From Polyangium sp. 15x6 (GTDB lineage: Bacteria > Myxococcota_A > Polyangia > Polyangiales > Polyangiaceae), in the NCBI RefSeq assembly GCF_029960785.1, contig NZ_JASBQE010000051.1, positions 22,602 through 86,601 on the forward strand: 64,000 nt of DNA. Reading direction: 5' to 3'. The translations under genes and the position numbers were made by a program. Shown here one piece after another: positions 33,952 to 42,710 of the stretch. Under the pieces are notes generated by a model. The model had not been told where the DNA came from. It saw only the letters and a list, made by a program, of their open reading frames with translations, and searched no databases. Each line of letters opens with the position of its first letter. Position 1 is the stretch's first letter.

Positions 33952-36603
33952 ATGTCGGATATCGAGCGGAGAGCGAGACACAATCTGATCCTCTTCACGT
34001 TCAACCACCCGGAGGAGTACTCGAGCCTCGAACGATATCAATCGACGACGGCCGACTTCCAGGCGCTGGTGAAGGAATTGCTGCCGCCCGGCTGGATCCT
34101 GGACGACGGTGTCGGGATCTGGTGCAGGGTCAGGCCGCCGATCGACCGGACGCCGGAGGCGGGTTTCAAGATTCACCTCTCCGCGACGGACGAAAACGCG
34201 AGGGCCCTCCTCGCGACGGTCGTGCCCATCCTCACGGCAGAAGGCGCCGCGTTCAAGTTCCTCGCCGATCGGGCCATGCTCGATCTCAACAACTCCAGCG
34301 GCCGGGACCGAGGATCGTGCGGCAAGTTCATCACGGTATACCCCGCCGACCTCGACCGTTTCCGTACGTTGATGCAGCGCCTTCACGAGGTCACGAAGGG
34401 CTTTGCAGGGCCCTATATCCTCTCCGACAAGCGGTACGAGGGCAGCAAGGTCCTGTTCTATCGCTACGGCGCATTCAGGAGCACGCTCCGCGTGAGCACG
34501 TACGGCGAGATGGAACCGTTTTTCGCGACGGCGGACGGCCGGCAGATCCGAGATCAGCGGTTGCCCTATTTCTCGCTGCCCGACGGAATCGCCGATCCCT
34601 TCCCGACCTCCGCGAGCGACAGCGCCGAGCCCATCCTCAAAGGCCGCTACCGAGCAACCCACGCGATGAGCGTCTCGAGCAAGGGAGGAGTCTATCGATG
34701 CACCGACCTCGAGACAGGCGCAGAGGTCGTGGTCAAGGAGGGACGCCCTTTCGTGAACCGCGGCAGGACGAACCCCCACGACGCTGCCGATGGCCTGAAG
34801 AACGAATACGAGATCCTGCGATTGCTGGAGAACACGGGCGTGACGCCGAGGGCGCTCGACTTCTTCATGGAGTGGGAAAATAGCTTCCTGGTCATGGAGC
34901 TCGCGCAGGCGAGGCCTCTGTCTACTCACATGGCATCCAACGAGGGCACCTCGATTTTGCTCACGACGGGGACCACCGTCGCCGACGTGAAGCGGTACTG
35001 CGCGGATTTTCTCGGGATCTCCGAACGGCTCATCGCCGGCGTTCGAGCCATCCATTCGCGGGGTGTCGCGATCCAGGATCTGGCGCGGCAGAATGTCCTA
35101 TTCGATCCGACCGAGCGGACGGTCATGTTCGTGGATTTCGAGAGCGCCTACGCCGAGCGCGGCGGGAACGAGGGCCCCATCATTTACGTGTACACCCCCG
35201 GCTTCGGGGAAGATCAACGACGGTCGGGCAAGCCCCCGACGATCGCTGCCGACCATCGGGCGCTGAGCCGCCTCCTCGGGGATCTGCTTTATCCAGTGAC
35301 CCCCTTCTTCGCGCTCGCGCCCGAGCGCCGGCGGCCCATGCTCGAGCACGTCGCGCACGAGAAAGGGCTCCCCGACCCGATTGTCCAGCTCATCCTCGGT
35401 GTGGGTGAACAGCCCGAGAGGATCGACGCGTTGATGGACGAAGCCAAGCGCAGCCTCGCTGACATCGCAGTGGCGCGACGAGCACCGCATGTCCCGCAGG
35501 ACGACGCTCTCCGCCGGATCGTCTCCGACATTGCGAACTACATTGGGGAGAAGATTTCCACAAAGGATCCGCTGGATCTGCCGACGGACTACCGGCGTTT
35601 CACGACGAACGCACTGAGCGCCGCCTACGGCGCGTCCGGCATCGCCTGCGCCCTCCAGCGCGTGACCGGCGAGGTGCCAGCGGAGATGCGCGAGGCGCTT
35701 TCGGCCGAGGCGCAGCGCGTCGATAACGACCACTACCCGTCCGGGCTGTATGTCGGCACGGCGGGGATCGCGTGGGCGTTCCTCGAACTCGGAATGCTCC
35801 GTGAAGGCGAAGCTCTCATGCGCGTCGCCGCGCGCTCCCCGATCCGGTTCGAGAGTGCCGACATGTTTTACGGCGCGGCTGGTCATGGCCTCGCCAACCT
35901 CTTTTTCTTCGAGCGGCTGGGCGACGAGGCGTACCTCGCGAACGCGGTCGACGCGTTCCTTGCCATCGAGCCGAAGCTCCAGCAGGCCTTGGGAGGATAT
36001 TGCTACGTCAACGCGGGCCATGTCTACCACGGCATCGCGCACGGCGCTTCCGGCATCGGCTACTTCCTGCTACGTCTCCACCTCGCGACGAGGCGGGCGG
36101 AGCACCTGGAGTATGCCACAGGGCTCCTGGACTTCGAATTGGCGAGCGCCGAAGAACGACAGGGGCAAATGATGTTTCGCCGTGCTGCCGGGGAGCCGGT
36201 GTTCTCGCCCTACTGGCGGAGCGGCAGCGCGGGAATCGGCAGCGTCGCGCTGCGCTTCCACGAGGTGCTGGGGGACGAGCGGTACCTCTCGGCGGCCCGC
36301 AGGATAGCCCGATACCTGGAAGACAAATACACCGTCTTCCCGGGAAATCTCTGCGGCATGGCGGGGCTCGGGAACTTCTTCGTGGACATGTACCGGGCGA
36401 CGCGTGACGAGGCTTTCCTCGAAGAGGCACGCCGGTTCGTCACCCGGATCATGCTGTTCGCGCTCGAGAGGCCGGGGGGAATCGTCTTTCCTGGCGAGGA
36501 GTTGCTCCGCGTCTCCACCGACTACGGGACGGGCTCCGCTGGAATCGGGGTCTTCATCCACCGGATCCTCACCTCCGCGGGCATTCCCTTCTTCGATTTC
36601 TGA
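33952..36603 (+). CDS. lanKC: Class III lanthipeptide synthetase (LanKC)
   Basis: 883 residues from ATG 33952 (GGAGG 7 nt upstream); an ATG at 33919 lies inside the hairpin. The order is that of LanKC: an N-terminal OspF-like lyase region (about 1-200, with LILFTFNHPEEY and KFLADRAMLDLNN), a Ser/Thr kinase-like domain (about 215-480: GVYRCTDLETGAEVVVKEG, IQDLARQNVLFD, VDFESAY), and a LanC-like cyclase (about 520-883: GLYVGTAGIAWAFLEL, HGASGIGYFLLRL, GTGSAGIGVFIHR). The zinc ligands of true LanC are not conserved: the first Cys region reads YWRSGSAGIG and the CHG motif reads LCGMAG. This marks class III rather than class IV. It phosphorylates, eliminates and cyclises Ser/Cys in the precursor encoded 138 bp upstream. 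No transporter or protease gene is adjacent. Confidence 0.93.
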   Translation: MSDIERRARHNLILFTFNHPEEYSSLERYQSTTADFQALVKELLPPGWILDDGVGIWCRVRPPIDRTPEAGFKIHLSATDENARALLATVVPILTAEGAAFKFLADRAMLDLNNSSGRDRGSCGKFITVYPADLDRFRTLMQRLHEVTKGFAGPYILSDKRYEGSKVLFYRYGAFRSTLRVSTYGEMEPFFATADGRQIRDQRLPYFSLPDGIADPFPTSASDSAEPILKGRYRATHAMSVSSKGGVYRCTDLETGAEVVVKEGRPFVNRGRTNPHDAADGLKNEYEILRLLENTGVTPRALDFFMEWENSFLVMELAQARPLSTHMASNEGTSILLTTGTTVADVKRYCADFLGISERLIAGVRAIHSRGVAIQDLARQNVLFDPTERTVMFVDFESAYAERGGNEGPIIYVYTPGFGEDQRRSGKPPTIAADHRALSRLLGDLLYPVTPFFALAPERRRPMLEHVAHEKGLPDPIVQLILGVGEQPERIDALMDEAKRSLADIAVARRAPHVPQDDALRRIVSDIANYIGEKISTKDPLDLPTDYRRFTTNALSAAYGASGIACALQRVTGEVPAEMREALSAEAQRVDNDHYPSGLYVGTAGIAWAFLELGMLREGEALMRVAARSPIRFESADMFYGAAGHGLANLFFFERLGDEAYLANAVDAFLAIEPKLQQALGGYCYVNAGHVYHGIAHGASGIGYFLLRLHLATRRAEHLEYATGLLDFELASAEERQGQMMFRRAAGEPVFSPYWRSGSAGIGSVALRFHEVLGDERYLSAARRIARYLEDKYTVFPGNLCGMAGLGNFFVDMYRATRDEAFLEEARRFVTRIMLFALERPGGIVFPGEELLRVSTDYGTGSAGIGVFIHRILTSAGIPFFDF

Positions 36604-36642
36604 GCCGCGCGCGGGTAGAATCGAGCCAGCTCTCGTCGCGTA

Positions 36643-37617
36643 TCATTTGCAGCTCATGGTGACGCCCGCGCCCACGACCCGGGCGGTCCAGTACACGTGC
36701 GTGGCATCGACCGCCACGTCGTACGCGCTGATCTGCGGGCCGCGCGCCACGTCGGCCACGTCGCCGCCCTCCTTGGGTACACGAATCACGCCGCGCTCGT
36801 CGTCCGAGCCGCCATCCTTGCTGCGCAGCGTGACGTAGACGTGTTTGCCATCCAGCGTGAGGCTCACGGGATCGGCGAGGTCCTTGGCGAGCACGGCCGG
36901 CGCGCCGCCCACCTTGGGGGCCTTCATCAGCGTACCGGCCGAGGGCTCGACCCAGTAGACGTTCGTCCCGTCCACCTCGAGTTCGTGGGAAAAATAGTGG
37001 TATGCGACGGTGGTGGGCGGCGCGATCTCCTCGATCGGGCCTCCTGCCTTGGGCACGCGCACGGTACGGCCCGAGGGATCGTCCACGTTGCCGATGGTGC
37101 GCACGTAGACGTATGCGTCGTCGACCGCAATGGAATCCGGGTTCGAAATCGACGCGAGGGATTCGACCTTGGAGGTATCCTTGGGCGTCCGGAAGAGGCC
37201 TGCCGTGGACGTGAAATAGACACTGCTCTCATCCACCGCGACCGCGCTGATCGCATCCTGCGCGAGGACCACCGCCCCGCTGCCGTCCTTGTTCATTCGC
37301 ACGAGCTTCTCGGCGTAATCCACGACGTAGAGCGCCTCGTCATCCATGGCCAGCGTGTAGGCCAGCGTGAACCCCTGCGCGAGGCGCTTCGGCGAGGCGC
37401 CGCCCGGATCCGCTCGCCACACCGAGTCGTCGCGGGTCCAGTAGACGCCGCTCGCATCCGCGACGATACCGTTCACCGCGCTCTCGTCCATGCCCTCGCC
37501 GAACGTGACCAGCGGGCATCCGCCCGGGCCGTAGCTCGTATTCGGTTGATCGTTCGTTGCCTGATCGCTGCACCCGGCGATGAGCAGGGTCACCAGCATC
37601 CACGAAAATGCACGCAC
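36643..37617 (-). CDS. Lipoprotein with six- or seven-bladed propeller-type repeats
   Basis: 324 residues from GTG 37617, with a strong AGGAGG 7 nt upstream. The lipobox is LLIAGC. The body has repeats of about 45 residues with a VDDxxVYV/VYWT core (ASGVYWTRDDSVWR, DESSVYFTSTAGLFRTPK, DGTNVYWVEPSAGTLMKAP, DATHVYWTARVVG), the pattern of the DUF5050-like beta-propellers common in Polyangiales lipoproteins. It is probably anchored in the outer membrane, with a binding role. It converges on the LanKC gene (39 bp between stops). Confidence 0.83.
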   Translation of the reverse strand: MRAFSWMLVTLLIAGCSDQATNDQPNTSYGPGGCPLVTFGEGMDESAVNGIVADASGVYWTRDDSVWRADPGGASPKRLAQGFTLAYTLAMDDEALYVVDYAEKLVRMNKDGSGAVVLAQDAISAVAVDESSVYFTSTAGLFRTPKDTSKVESLASISNPDSIAVDDAYVYVRTIGNVDDPSGRTVRVPKAGGPIEEIAPPTTVAYHYFSHELEVDGTNVYWVEPSAGTLMKAPKVGGAPAVLAKDLADPVSLTLDGKHVYVTLRSKDGGSDDERGVIRVPKEGGDVADVARGPQISAYDVAVDATHVYWTARVVGAGVTMSCK

Positions 37618-37751
37618 GTTTATCCTCCTGGAAGGAAGCGGGCCCGGCGCCGTGCATGCAGCGTGCCAACAATCCGTGCCGCGGAGAATGCTCTCCAACG
37701 ATGTCCTACTATGAATGGGGGTTCACGGTGTGCCGGGCGAAAGTGCATCGC

Positions 37752-38972
37752 TCACGCCGTCGCCGTTCGACGTACCATCCGCACGACCAGCGCGGCGGTC
37801 GAAGTCGCCGTCGCCAGCCCGACGACGCCCATCCAGCCCCATTGCGCCAGCGCCAGACTGCCGAGCGCGGCGCCCGCGGCCATGCCAATGAACATCCCGG
37901 TGAACAGCAGCGCGTTCAGGCGGCTGCGCGCGCCGGGCTCGATGCCATAAACCAGGGTCTGGTGTGCGACCAGCGTTGCCTGGACGCCGAAATCGAAGCC
38001 GATCGCGGCGACGACGATCAGGCCCAGTTGCGCCGAGGGCGGCAGCAGGGGTGAAAGCACCATGGTCGCGAACGACACCGCGGTCAGCCCTGCGCCGAGG
38101 CGCGTGACGAGCTCCGGCCCACGTCGGTCGGCCAGACGCCCGGCCAGCGGTGCGGCCAGCGCGCCGGCCGCGCCGGCCAGCCCGAAAGCGCCGGCGGCGG
38201 CGCTGCCCAGGTGAAAGCTACCGTGCAGCATGACCGCCAGCGTCGACCAGAATCCACCAAAACCGAGCGCCAGCAATCCCTGCGCGAGCGTCGCCTGTCG
38301 TAATGCCGGGTAACGGCGCCACAGCGCGACCAGCGAACCCATCAAGGCGCGATAGCCGAGCTGGGTCGTGGGCTGAAAGCGCGGCAATCCCTGCCAGGCG
38401 ACCACGCCGATCAACGCAATGGCGCCCGCGGCGGCGATATACACGGCGCGCCAGCCCCAATGCTCGGCCACGAAGCCGCTGACCACGCGCGACAGCAGGA
38501 TGCCCAAAAGCAGGCCGGTCATGACCGTTCCCACGACCTTTCCGCGCTGCGATTCCGGCGCCAGCGTCGCGGCGGCGGGCACGATGTCCTGCGCCAGCGT
38601 CGCGGTCAGCCCGACGGCCAAGCCGGCCCCGAGCAACCAGCCAATCCCCGGGGCGAAGCCGCAGATCAGCAGCGCAAGCGAAAGCAGCGCGGCCTTGACC
38701 AGGATGATGCTGCGCCGATCATAGCGGTCCCCGAGCGGGGCGAGCAGCCAAATCCCCAGCGCATAACCCAGCTGCGTCGACGTGGGCACCAGGCCCAGAA
38801 GCCGATCGCCGGCGTGAAGGTCCGGGCCGAGCACCCCCAGCATCGGCTGACTGTAGTAGAGCGACGCGACGCTCAGCCCGGCGCCGGTGGCCAGCAGAAG
38901 CACCAGCGAACGGGAGAGCCCGGCCTGGGCGGGGACGGCGGCGGTGACATGCGTGATCTGAATGGTTGCCAT
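37752..38972 (-). CDS. MFS transporter (drug/sugar efflux type)
   Basis: 406 residues from ATG 38972 with twelve predicted helices. The loop 2-3 signature reads LGDRYDRRSIILVKAALL and the second half has a matching LAGRLADRRGPELVTRLGAG. A STQLGYALGIWLLAPLGD segment is typical of the DHA1-like group. No substrate can be named. It is divergent from the LysR gene with 95 bp between starts, the usual arrangement in which the LysR protein controls the transporter. Confidence 0.9.
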   Translation of the reverse strand: MATIQITHVTAAVPAQAGLSRSLVLLLATGAGLSVASLYYSQPMLGVLGPDLHAGDRLLGLVPTSTQLGYALGIWLLAPLGDRYDRRSIILVKAALLSLALLICGFAPGIGWLLGAGLAVGLTATLAQDIVPAAATLAPESQRGKVVGTVMTGLLLGILLSRVVSGFVAEHWGWRAVYIAAAGAIALIGVVAWQGLPRFQPTTQLGYRALMGSLVALWRRYPALRQATLAQGLLALGFGGFWSTLAVMLHGSFHLGSAAAGAFGLAGAAGALAAPLAGRLADRRGPELVTRLGAGLTAVSFATMVLSPLLPPSAQLGLIVVAAIGFDFGVQATLVAHQTLVYGIEPGARSRLNALLFTGMFIGMAAGAALGSLALAQWGWMGVVGLATATSTAALVVRMVRRTATA

Positions 38973-39067
38973 GGGGGACGCCTCTTCGGTTGACCTGAGG
39001 CCATCGTACAAGCCGCTCCGAAGACGTGGTAGCTGCCTCGGGCGCAGACTTGATATACGCTCGATGT

Positions 39068-39988
39068 ATGACCAACCCAGACATGACCGGGATGGACCGG
39101 ATCGGCCTGATGCAGACCTTCGTGCGCATCGTCGAAACCGGCAGCCTCTCGGCCGCAGCCGCGCAACTGGGGACCAGCCAGCCCACCGTGAGCCGGCGCC
39201 TGCAGGCGCTCGAGCGCGCCCTGGGCCTCAAGCTGCTGCAGCGCTCCACCCACGTCATGAAACTCACGGACGATGGCGCGCGCTGCTTCGCGCATGCCAA
39301 GACGCTCCTGGATGGCTGGCAGGCGATGACCGCCGACTTGCGCGGAGCCAAGGACGCGCCGGAAGGCCATCTACGGGTCCTGGTCCCGCACGCATTCGGG
39401 CAGCAGCAGCTCATCGCGCCGTTGACGGCGTACCTGAAGCGTCATCCGAGGGTCACGGTCGAATGGCTGCTCCACGATCGGCGTCCCGATTTCATCGCCG
39501 AGGGCATCGATTGCGCCGTGCAAGTCGGCGCGGTGGACGATCCCTCCGTGGTGGCCGTTCGATTGGCCGAGGTGCCGCGCATCGTCGTCGCTGCGCCGGA
39601 CTTGTTCCGCGAGCGGCCGCTTCCACGGCAACCGGACGACCTCGCGGCGCTGCCATGGCTTGCGCTGCAGACCTATTATCGCAACGAAGTGGCGCTGGTG
39701 CGAAAGGCCGACGGCGTCACGCGGCGCTTTGCGATCCGGCCCCGCCTGAGCACCGATAGCCTGTATGCGCTACGCAACGTGCTCCTTTCGGGGCTGGGGG
39801 CCGGAATCGTCTCCGCGTGGATGGTGAACGACGATCTGGAGCAGGGGCGACTTCTGCACCTGGCCCCCGCGTGGGAAGCGCCGCGGCTGCCTGTCCACCT
39901 GGTCTATCCCTACGCGCGCTTCTACCCGGCCCGGCTGCGCGTGTTCCTGGAGGCCATGCGCGAGGCGGTGCCGAACATCGCCGGGTAG
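39068..39988 (+). CDS. LysR-family transcriptional regulator
   Basis: 306 residues from ATG 39068. The N-terminal winged HTH is typical (MQTFVRIVETGSLSAAAAQL, GTSQPTVSRRLQALERALG), and the C-terminal effector domain follows (GHLRVLVPHAFGQQQLIAPL). Length is as usual for the family. No clear Shine-Dalgarno precedes the start; an ATAC-N7-GTAT dyad at 39055-39069, of the T-N11-A form LysR proteins bind, overlaps the start codon. It most likely regulates the divergent MFS gene. Confidence 0.92.
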   Translation: MTNPDMTGMDRIGLMQTFVRIVETGSLSAAAAQLGTSQPTVSRRLQALERALGLKLLQRSTHVMKLTDDGARCFAHAKTLLDGWQAMTADLRGAKDAPEGHLRVLVPHAFGQQQLIAPLTAYLKRHPRVTVEWLLHDRRPDFIAEGIDCAVQVGAVDDPSVVAVRLAEVPRIVVAAPDLFRERPLPRQPDDLAALPWLALQTYYRNEVALVRKADGVTRRFAIRPRLSTDSLYALRNVLLSGLGAGIVSAWMVNDDLEQGRLLHLAPAWEAPRLPVHLVYPYARFYPARLRVFLEAMREAVPNIAG

Positions 39989-40159
39989 CTCGCGAGAAGG
40001 AGAGCGAATCTCGAAGCCTCTCCGTTCCTGCATTGCCCTGCATGCGTGAGAATCGTGCTGCGGAGCACCCCCACCGCGTGATTCTTGCTCTGATCGCTCT
40101 TTCCGTGTTAGGGTCCCGACTGTGCACGCACAGTGCGGCACATCCTTAATGGTGATATC

Positions 40160-41458
40160 ATGCAGGTAAAACGGTTACTTGGTGGGTCCTTGTTCTGTCT
40201 CGCTCTCGCACCGGCCGTGGCCCGCGCGGAGCCCGTCACCGTGCCGGAAGGCGTCGCGGATCCCATCGACGGCGAAGGTACGGGCCTTTGCGCCGCGTCG
40301 GCGATAGCGACGAACCCGGTGACGGACTTCAACCTCGCGAACCCCGGCAACTACACGGAGTCGATCGACACGTTCATCGACGCGCACGCGGCCGATCGCG
40401 TCGAGAACGTGATCCGCTCGGTCTTCGATCTGTCCAACAACAACGCGTCCGGCCTCCAGGTGAGCTACGGCGATTTCATCGACGCCGCGCTGCGGGCATG
40501 CAAGACGGGCGGGTGCGATTTCTTCGTCAACGACTCGACGACGGCCTTCGCCTCGCGTATGCGCGGCTTCTTCAACGTCACGGCCGACCTCGCGAACAAG
40601 CCCATCCACTTCGGGTTGTACACGGACGACACCGTCAGCCTCACCGTGTACGACAAGGCATTCAACGCCTATCCCGTCGTCGTCCGCCCGGCTCAGATAG
40701 GGGTTGCGACGTGGCGCGTGACGAACCAGGTCACCTTCTCGACCCCGGGGCTCTATCCGATCGAGATCCTCTACACCCAAATCACCGAGCACGCCGCGCT
40801 CGAGGTCTCCTATTTCGTTGGGGATTTCGAGGACTTCGAGCGACCGGCCAACCAGCCGCCCATCGTCAAGCTCAACGACGCGGGATTCACGCTTCTCCCG
40901 CCGACCTCGTTTTTCCAGACGTTGAACGGCAACCCCTCGTACCCGGATCTCGGCGTCTGCAAGCAATGCGAGCGGAAGTTCATCAACCAGGCCGGTGAGA
41001 CCGGTTGCGAGGCCGGGTACCACTGCAATGAAGCGGCGCTCTGCGCGCCTTGCGACACGGACGAGTTCTGCGGATCGACCTGCTCGCCTTGCGGCGGCGA
41101 AACCCCGTTCTGCGCGGACGTGAATGGCAACCTCCAGTGCGCCGGTTGCCGCACGGACGCCGATTGCGCGAGCGGCGACACCTGCGATCCGAGCACGAAG
41201 ACCTGCAATGAATCATCGTCGCCCGCGGGCTCGGGTGGAGCCGGCGGCAGCGGCGGCGGCAACGGCGGCGGCGGCAACGGCGGCGGTAACGGCGGCGGCG
41301 GCAGCGGCGGCGGAGGCGACGGCGGTACGGAAAGCGGTTGTGCTTGTCGGGCCGAACCGGGCTCGTCGCCCGGAGCCGCGGGCATTCTGGGTCTCGCGGG
41401 CGCGGCGATGGCTTATGCCCGGTCGCGACGGCGCGCGTCCCGATCCTCGCACCGTTGA
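40160..41458 (+). CDS. TraA-like outer-membrane exchange/adhesion protein with MYXO-CTERM tail
   Basis: 432 residues from ATG 40160. A signal peptide (FCLALAPAVARA) leads into a ~250-residue PA14/lectin-like beta domain (SMRGFF-type strand ASRMRGFFNVTADLANKPIH, LYTDDTVSLTVYDKAF). One or two Cys-rich repeats follow (CKQCERKFINQAGETGCEAG, CRTDADCASGDTCDPSTKTC), then a Gly/Ser linker. The C-terminus has a MYXO-CTERM signal: SGCACRAEPG, the helix GAAGILGLAGAAMAYA and a basic RSRRR end. This is the layout of TraA, the M. xanthus surface receptor for kin recognition and outer-membrane exchange, though here the Cys-rich stalk is much shorter. No traB partner is adjacent. It may be a TraA-family paralogue rather than the exchange receptor. 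Confidence 0.72.
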   Translation: MQVKRLLGGSLFCLALAPAVARAEPVTVPEGVADPIDGEGTGLCAASAIATNPVTDFNLANPGNYTESIDTFIDAHAADRVENVIRSVFDLSNNNASGLQVSYGDFIDAALRACKTGGCDFFVNDSTTAFASRMRGFFNVTADLANKPIHFGLYTDDTVSLTVYDKAFNAYPVVVRPAQIGVATWRVTNQVTFSTPGLYPIEILYTQITEHAALEVSYFVGDFEDFERPANQPPIVKLNDAGFTLLPPTSFFQTLNGNPSYPDLGVCKQCERKFINQAGETGCEAGYHCNEAALCAPCDTDEFCGSTCSPCGGETPFCADVNGNLQCAGCRTDADCASGDTCDPSTKTCNESSSPAGSGGAGGSGGGNGGGGNGGGNGGGGSGGGGDGGTESGCACRAEPGSSPGAAGILGLAGAAMAYARSRRRASRSSHR

Positions 41459-41534
41459 CGTCCGCGGTATCGCCGAAACACCTTCCAGGACCTCGGCGCC
41501 CCCTCCCCTTGCATAGCCCTGCGCTGTTACGACG

Positions 41535-41575
41535 CACTGTCACACACGCGTGACAGTGTCACTGCCTCGTGACAC
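41535..41575. promoter_or_regulatory. Chain of inverted TGTCAC/GTGACA half-sites
   Basis: CACTGTCAC at 41535-41543 pairs exactly with GTGACAGTG at 41550-41558 across 6 bp. A second dyad overlaps it: GTGTCAC 41556-41562 with GTGACAC 41569-41575, also across 6 bp. The result is four regularly alternating TGTCAC/GTGACA half-sites, 77 bp after the TraA-like stop and about 280 bp before the outer-membrane gene at 41852. It looks like a cooperative repressor site; a terminator is less likely because no T-run follows directly. Confidence 0.55.
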
Positions 41576-41703
41576 GCTTGCGGCTTCTTTTGCGGTTTTC
41601 CCCCCACAATTCTCTGCGCTCGGGGGGCTTTTGGCTCGGGTTCCCTTCGCCGGGTTCCCACATCGTGGCCGTTCTTTATTTGCTCTTCGGGACGGACACC
41701 GCC

Positions 41704-41851
41704 GCGTGTGGCGGCGGGCAACATGTAGAGCCGGCAACATCCCTGATCCACGGGCCTCTGCCGCCGGAAGGCGCCCCCGCGCCGACAGCACGCGCCTTCC
41801 TCATGAAGCCGCGAAAAACGTCGTGGCATCAACATTGCTTTTCCCGTCCGC
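41704..41851 (+). repeat. Duplicated leader, copy 1
   Basis: This ~148-bp leader ends at the ATG of the first outer-membrane paralogue. It is repeated with changes at 42581-42710 and 43758-43907. Shared blocks include CGGCGGGCAACATGTAG, CCGGCAACAT and a TCGTGGCATC-ACATTGC stretch just before the start. The conservation of non-coding sequence shows that whole promoter-plus-gene units were duplicated. Confidence 0.75.
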
Positions 41852-42523
41852 ATGACGTTCACGCTTCGCTTTTCGACGTCCCTCGCTTCTGCGCTCCTCG
41901 TGACTTCGATGGCTCTCCATGCATCCGCCGCGGACCCGCCCGCGCCCGCCGACGCGGAGCCGCGCAAGCACTCCTTGTCGGTGACCGCCGGCCTCACGCC
42001 CTTTTACTTGTCCGATGCTGTGGGTTATGATGGCTTGAACGCGTTCAGCCTTTCCGCCCCCAAACCGCTGCTCGAGGGGCTCTCGGGCGATTACATGCGC
42101 AGCTTTGGCCTCGTTCGCGTGGGCGTCGGACTGCGCTACACGTACACCCAGGACACGCGCCCCCGCGGGTTCAAGCCTTGGAAGACCTTCGCACACGAGC
42201 TCGGGATCTCCGGGCTCCTGGGGCTCGGCGGCACGACCCGCAGCGGCGTGGACATCGCCGCGACGTTCGGCCTCGGAATCGGCCACTGCTGGATGCCGAG
42301 CTTCGATTCGTACGCCCCGCGCTGGGGTGTGACCGGCGAGCTGCTCGTCTCGGTCGCCATTCCGGTCACCGAGGCTTCCGACATCTTCCTACGCAGCGGC
42401 TCGAGCATAGCCTATTTCATCGGCAACGCGCCCGAGGTCCCGGAGGGGTACTGGCCTCCGGACGAACCGTACCTCGTCCGCGCCTACATCCCCATCGAGC
42501 TGGGCTACCGTAGACGCTTTTGA
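41852..42523 (+). CDS. Outer-membrane-type beta protein, paralogue 1
   Basis: 223 residues from ATG 41852. The cleavable signal peptide (SLASALLVTSMALHASAA) is followed by alternating hydrophobic strands (RKHSLSVTAGLTPFYLS, RVGVGLRYTYTQD, SGVDIAATFGLGIGHCW, GELLVSVAIPVTEASDIFL) and a C-terminal YRRRF, whose final Phe fits a barrel assembled by BAM. No named family is recognised. It is the first of three tandem copies; an isolated Cys occurs in GIGHCW. Confidence 0.82.
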   Translation: MTFTLRFSTSLASALLVTSMALHASAADPPAPADAEPRKHSLSVTAGLTPFYLSDAVGYDGLNAFSLSAPKPLLEGLSGDYMRSFGLVRVGVGLRYTYTQDTRPRGFKPWKTFAHELGISGLLGLGGTTRSGVDIAATFGLGIGHCWMPSFDSYAPRWGVTGELLVSVAIPVTEASDIFLRSGSSIAYFIGNAPEVPEGYWPPDEPYLVRAYIPIELGYRRRF

Positions 42524-42580
42524 CCATTCCGCAAATCTGCTACACGCAGCGGATGGGTGGCAGGCCGACGATAGGCCGAG

Positions 42581-42710
42581 CGTGTGGCGGCGGGCAACAT
42601 GTAGCGGGCCGGCAACATGCCTGATCCAGGTGTCCTGCGCCGAAGGCCCGCGCCATCCTCGCGAAGCCGCGAATCACCTCGTGGCATCGACATTGCTCTT
42701 CCCGTCCGCA
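42581..42710 (+). repeat. Duplicated leader, copy 2
   Basis: Second copy of the leader described at 41704-41851, ending at the start codon of the frameshifted middle paralogue. It is closest to copy 3, sharing the TAGCGGGCCGGCAACAT block. Confidence 0.72.

Noticed and set aside
39055..39069. ATAC-N7-GTAT as a functional LysR box
   Set aside because: It overlaps the start codon of the regulator and is short, so it is mentioned only as a possibility in the gene entry.
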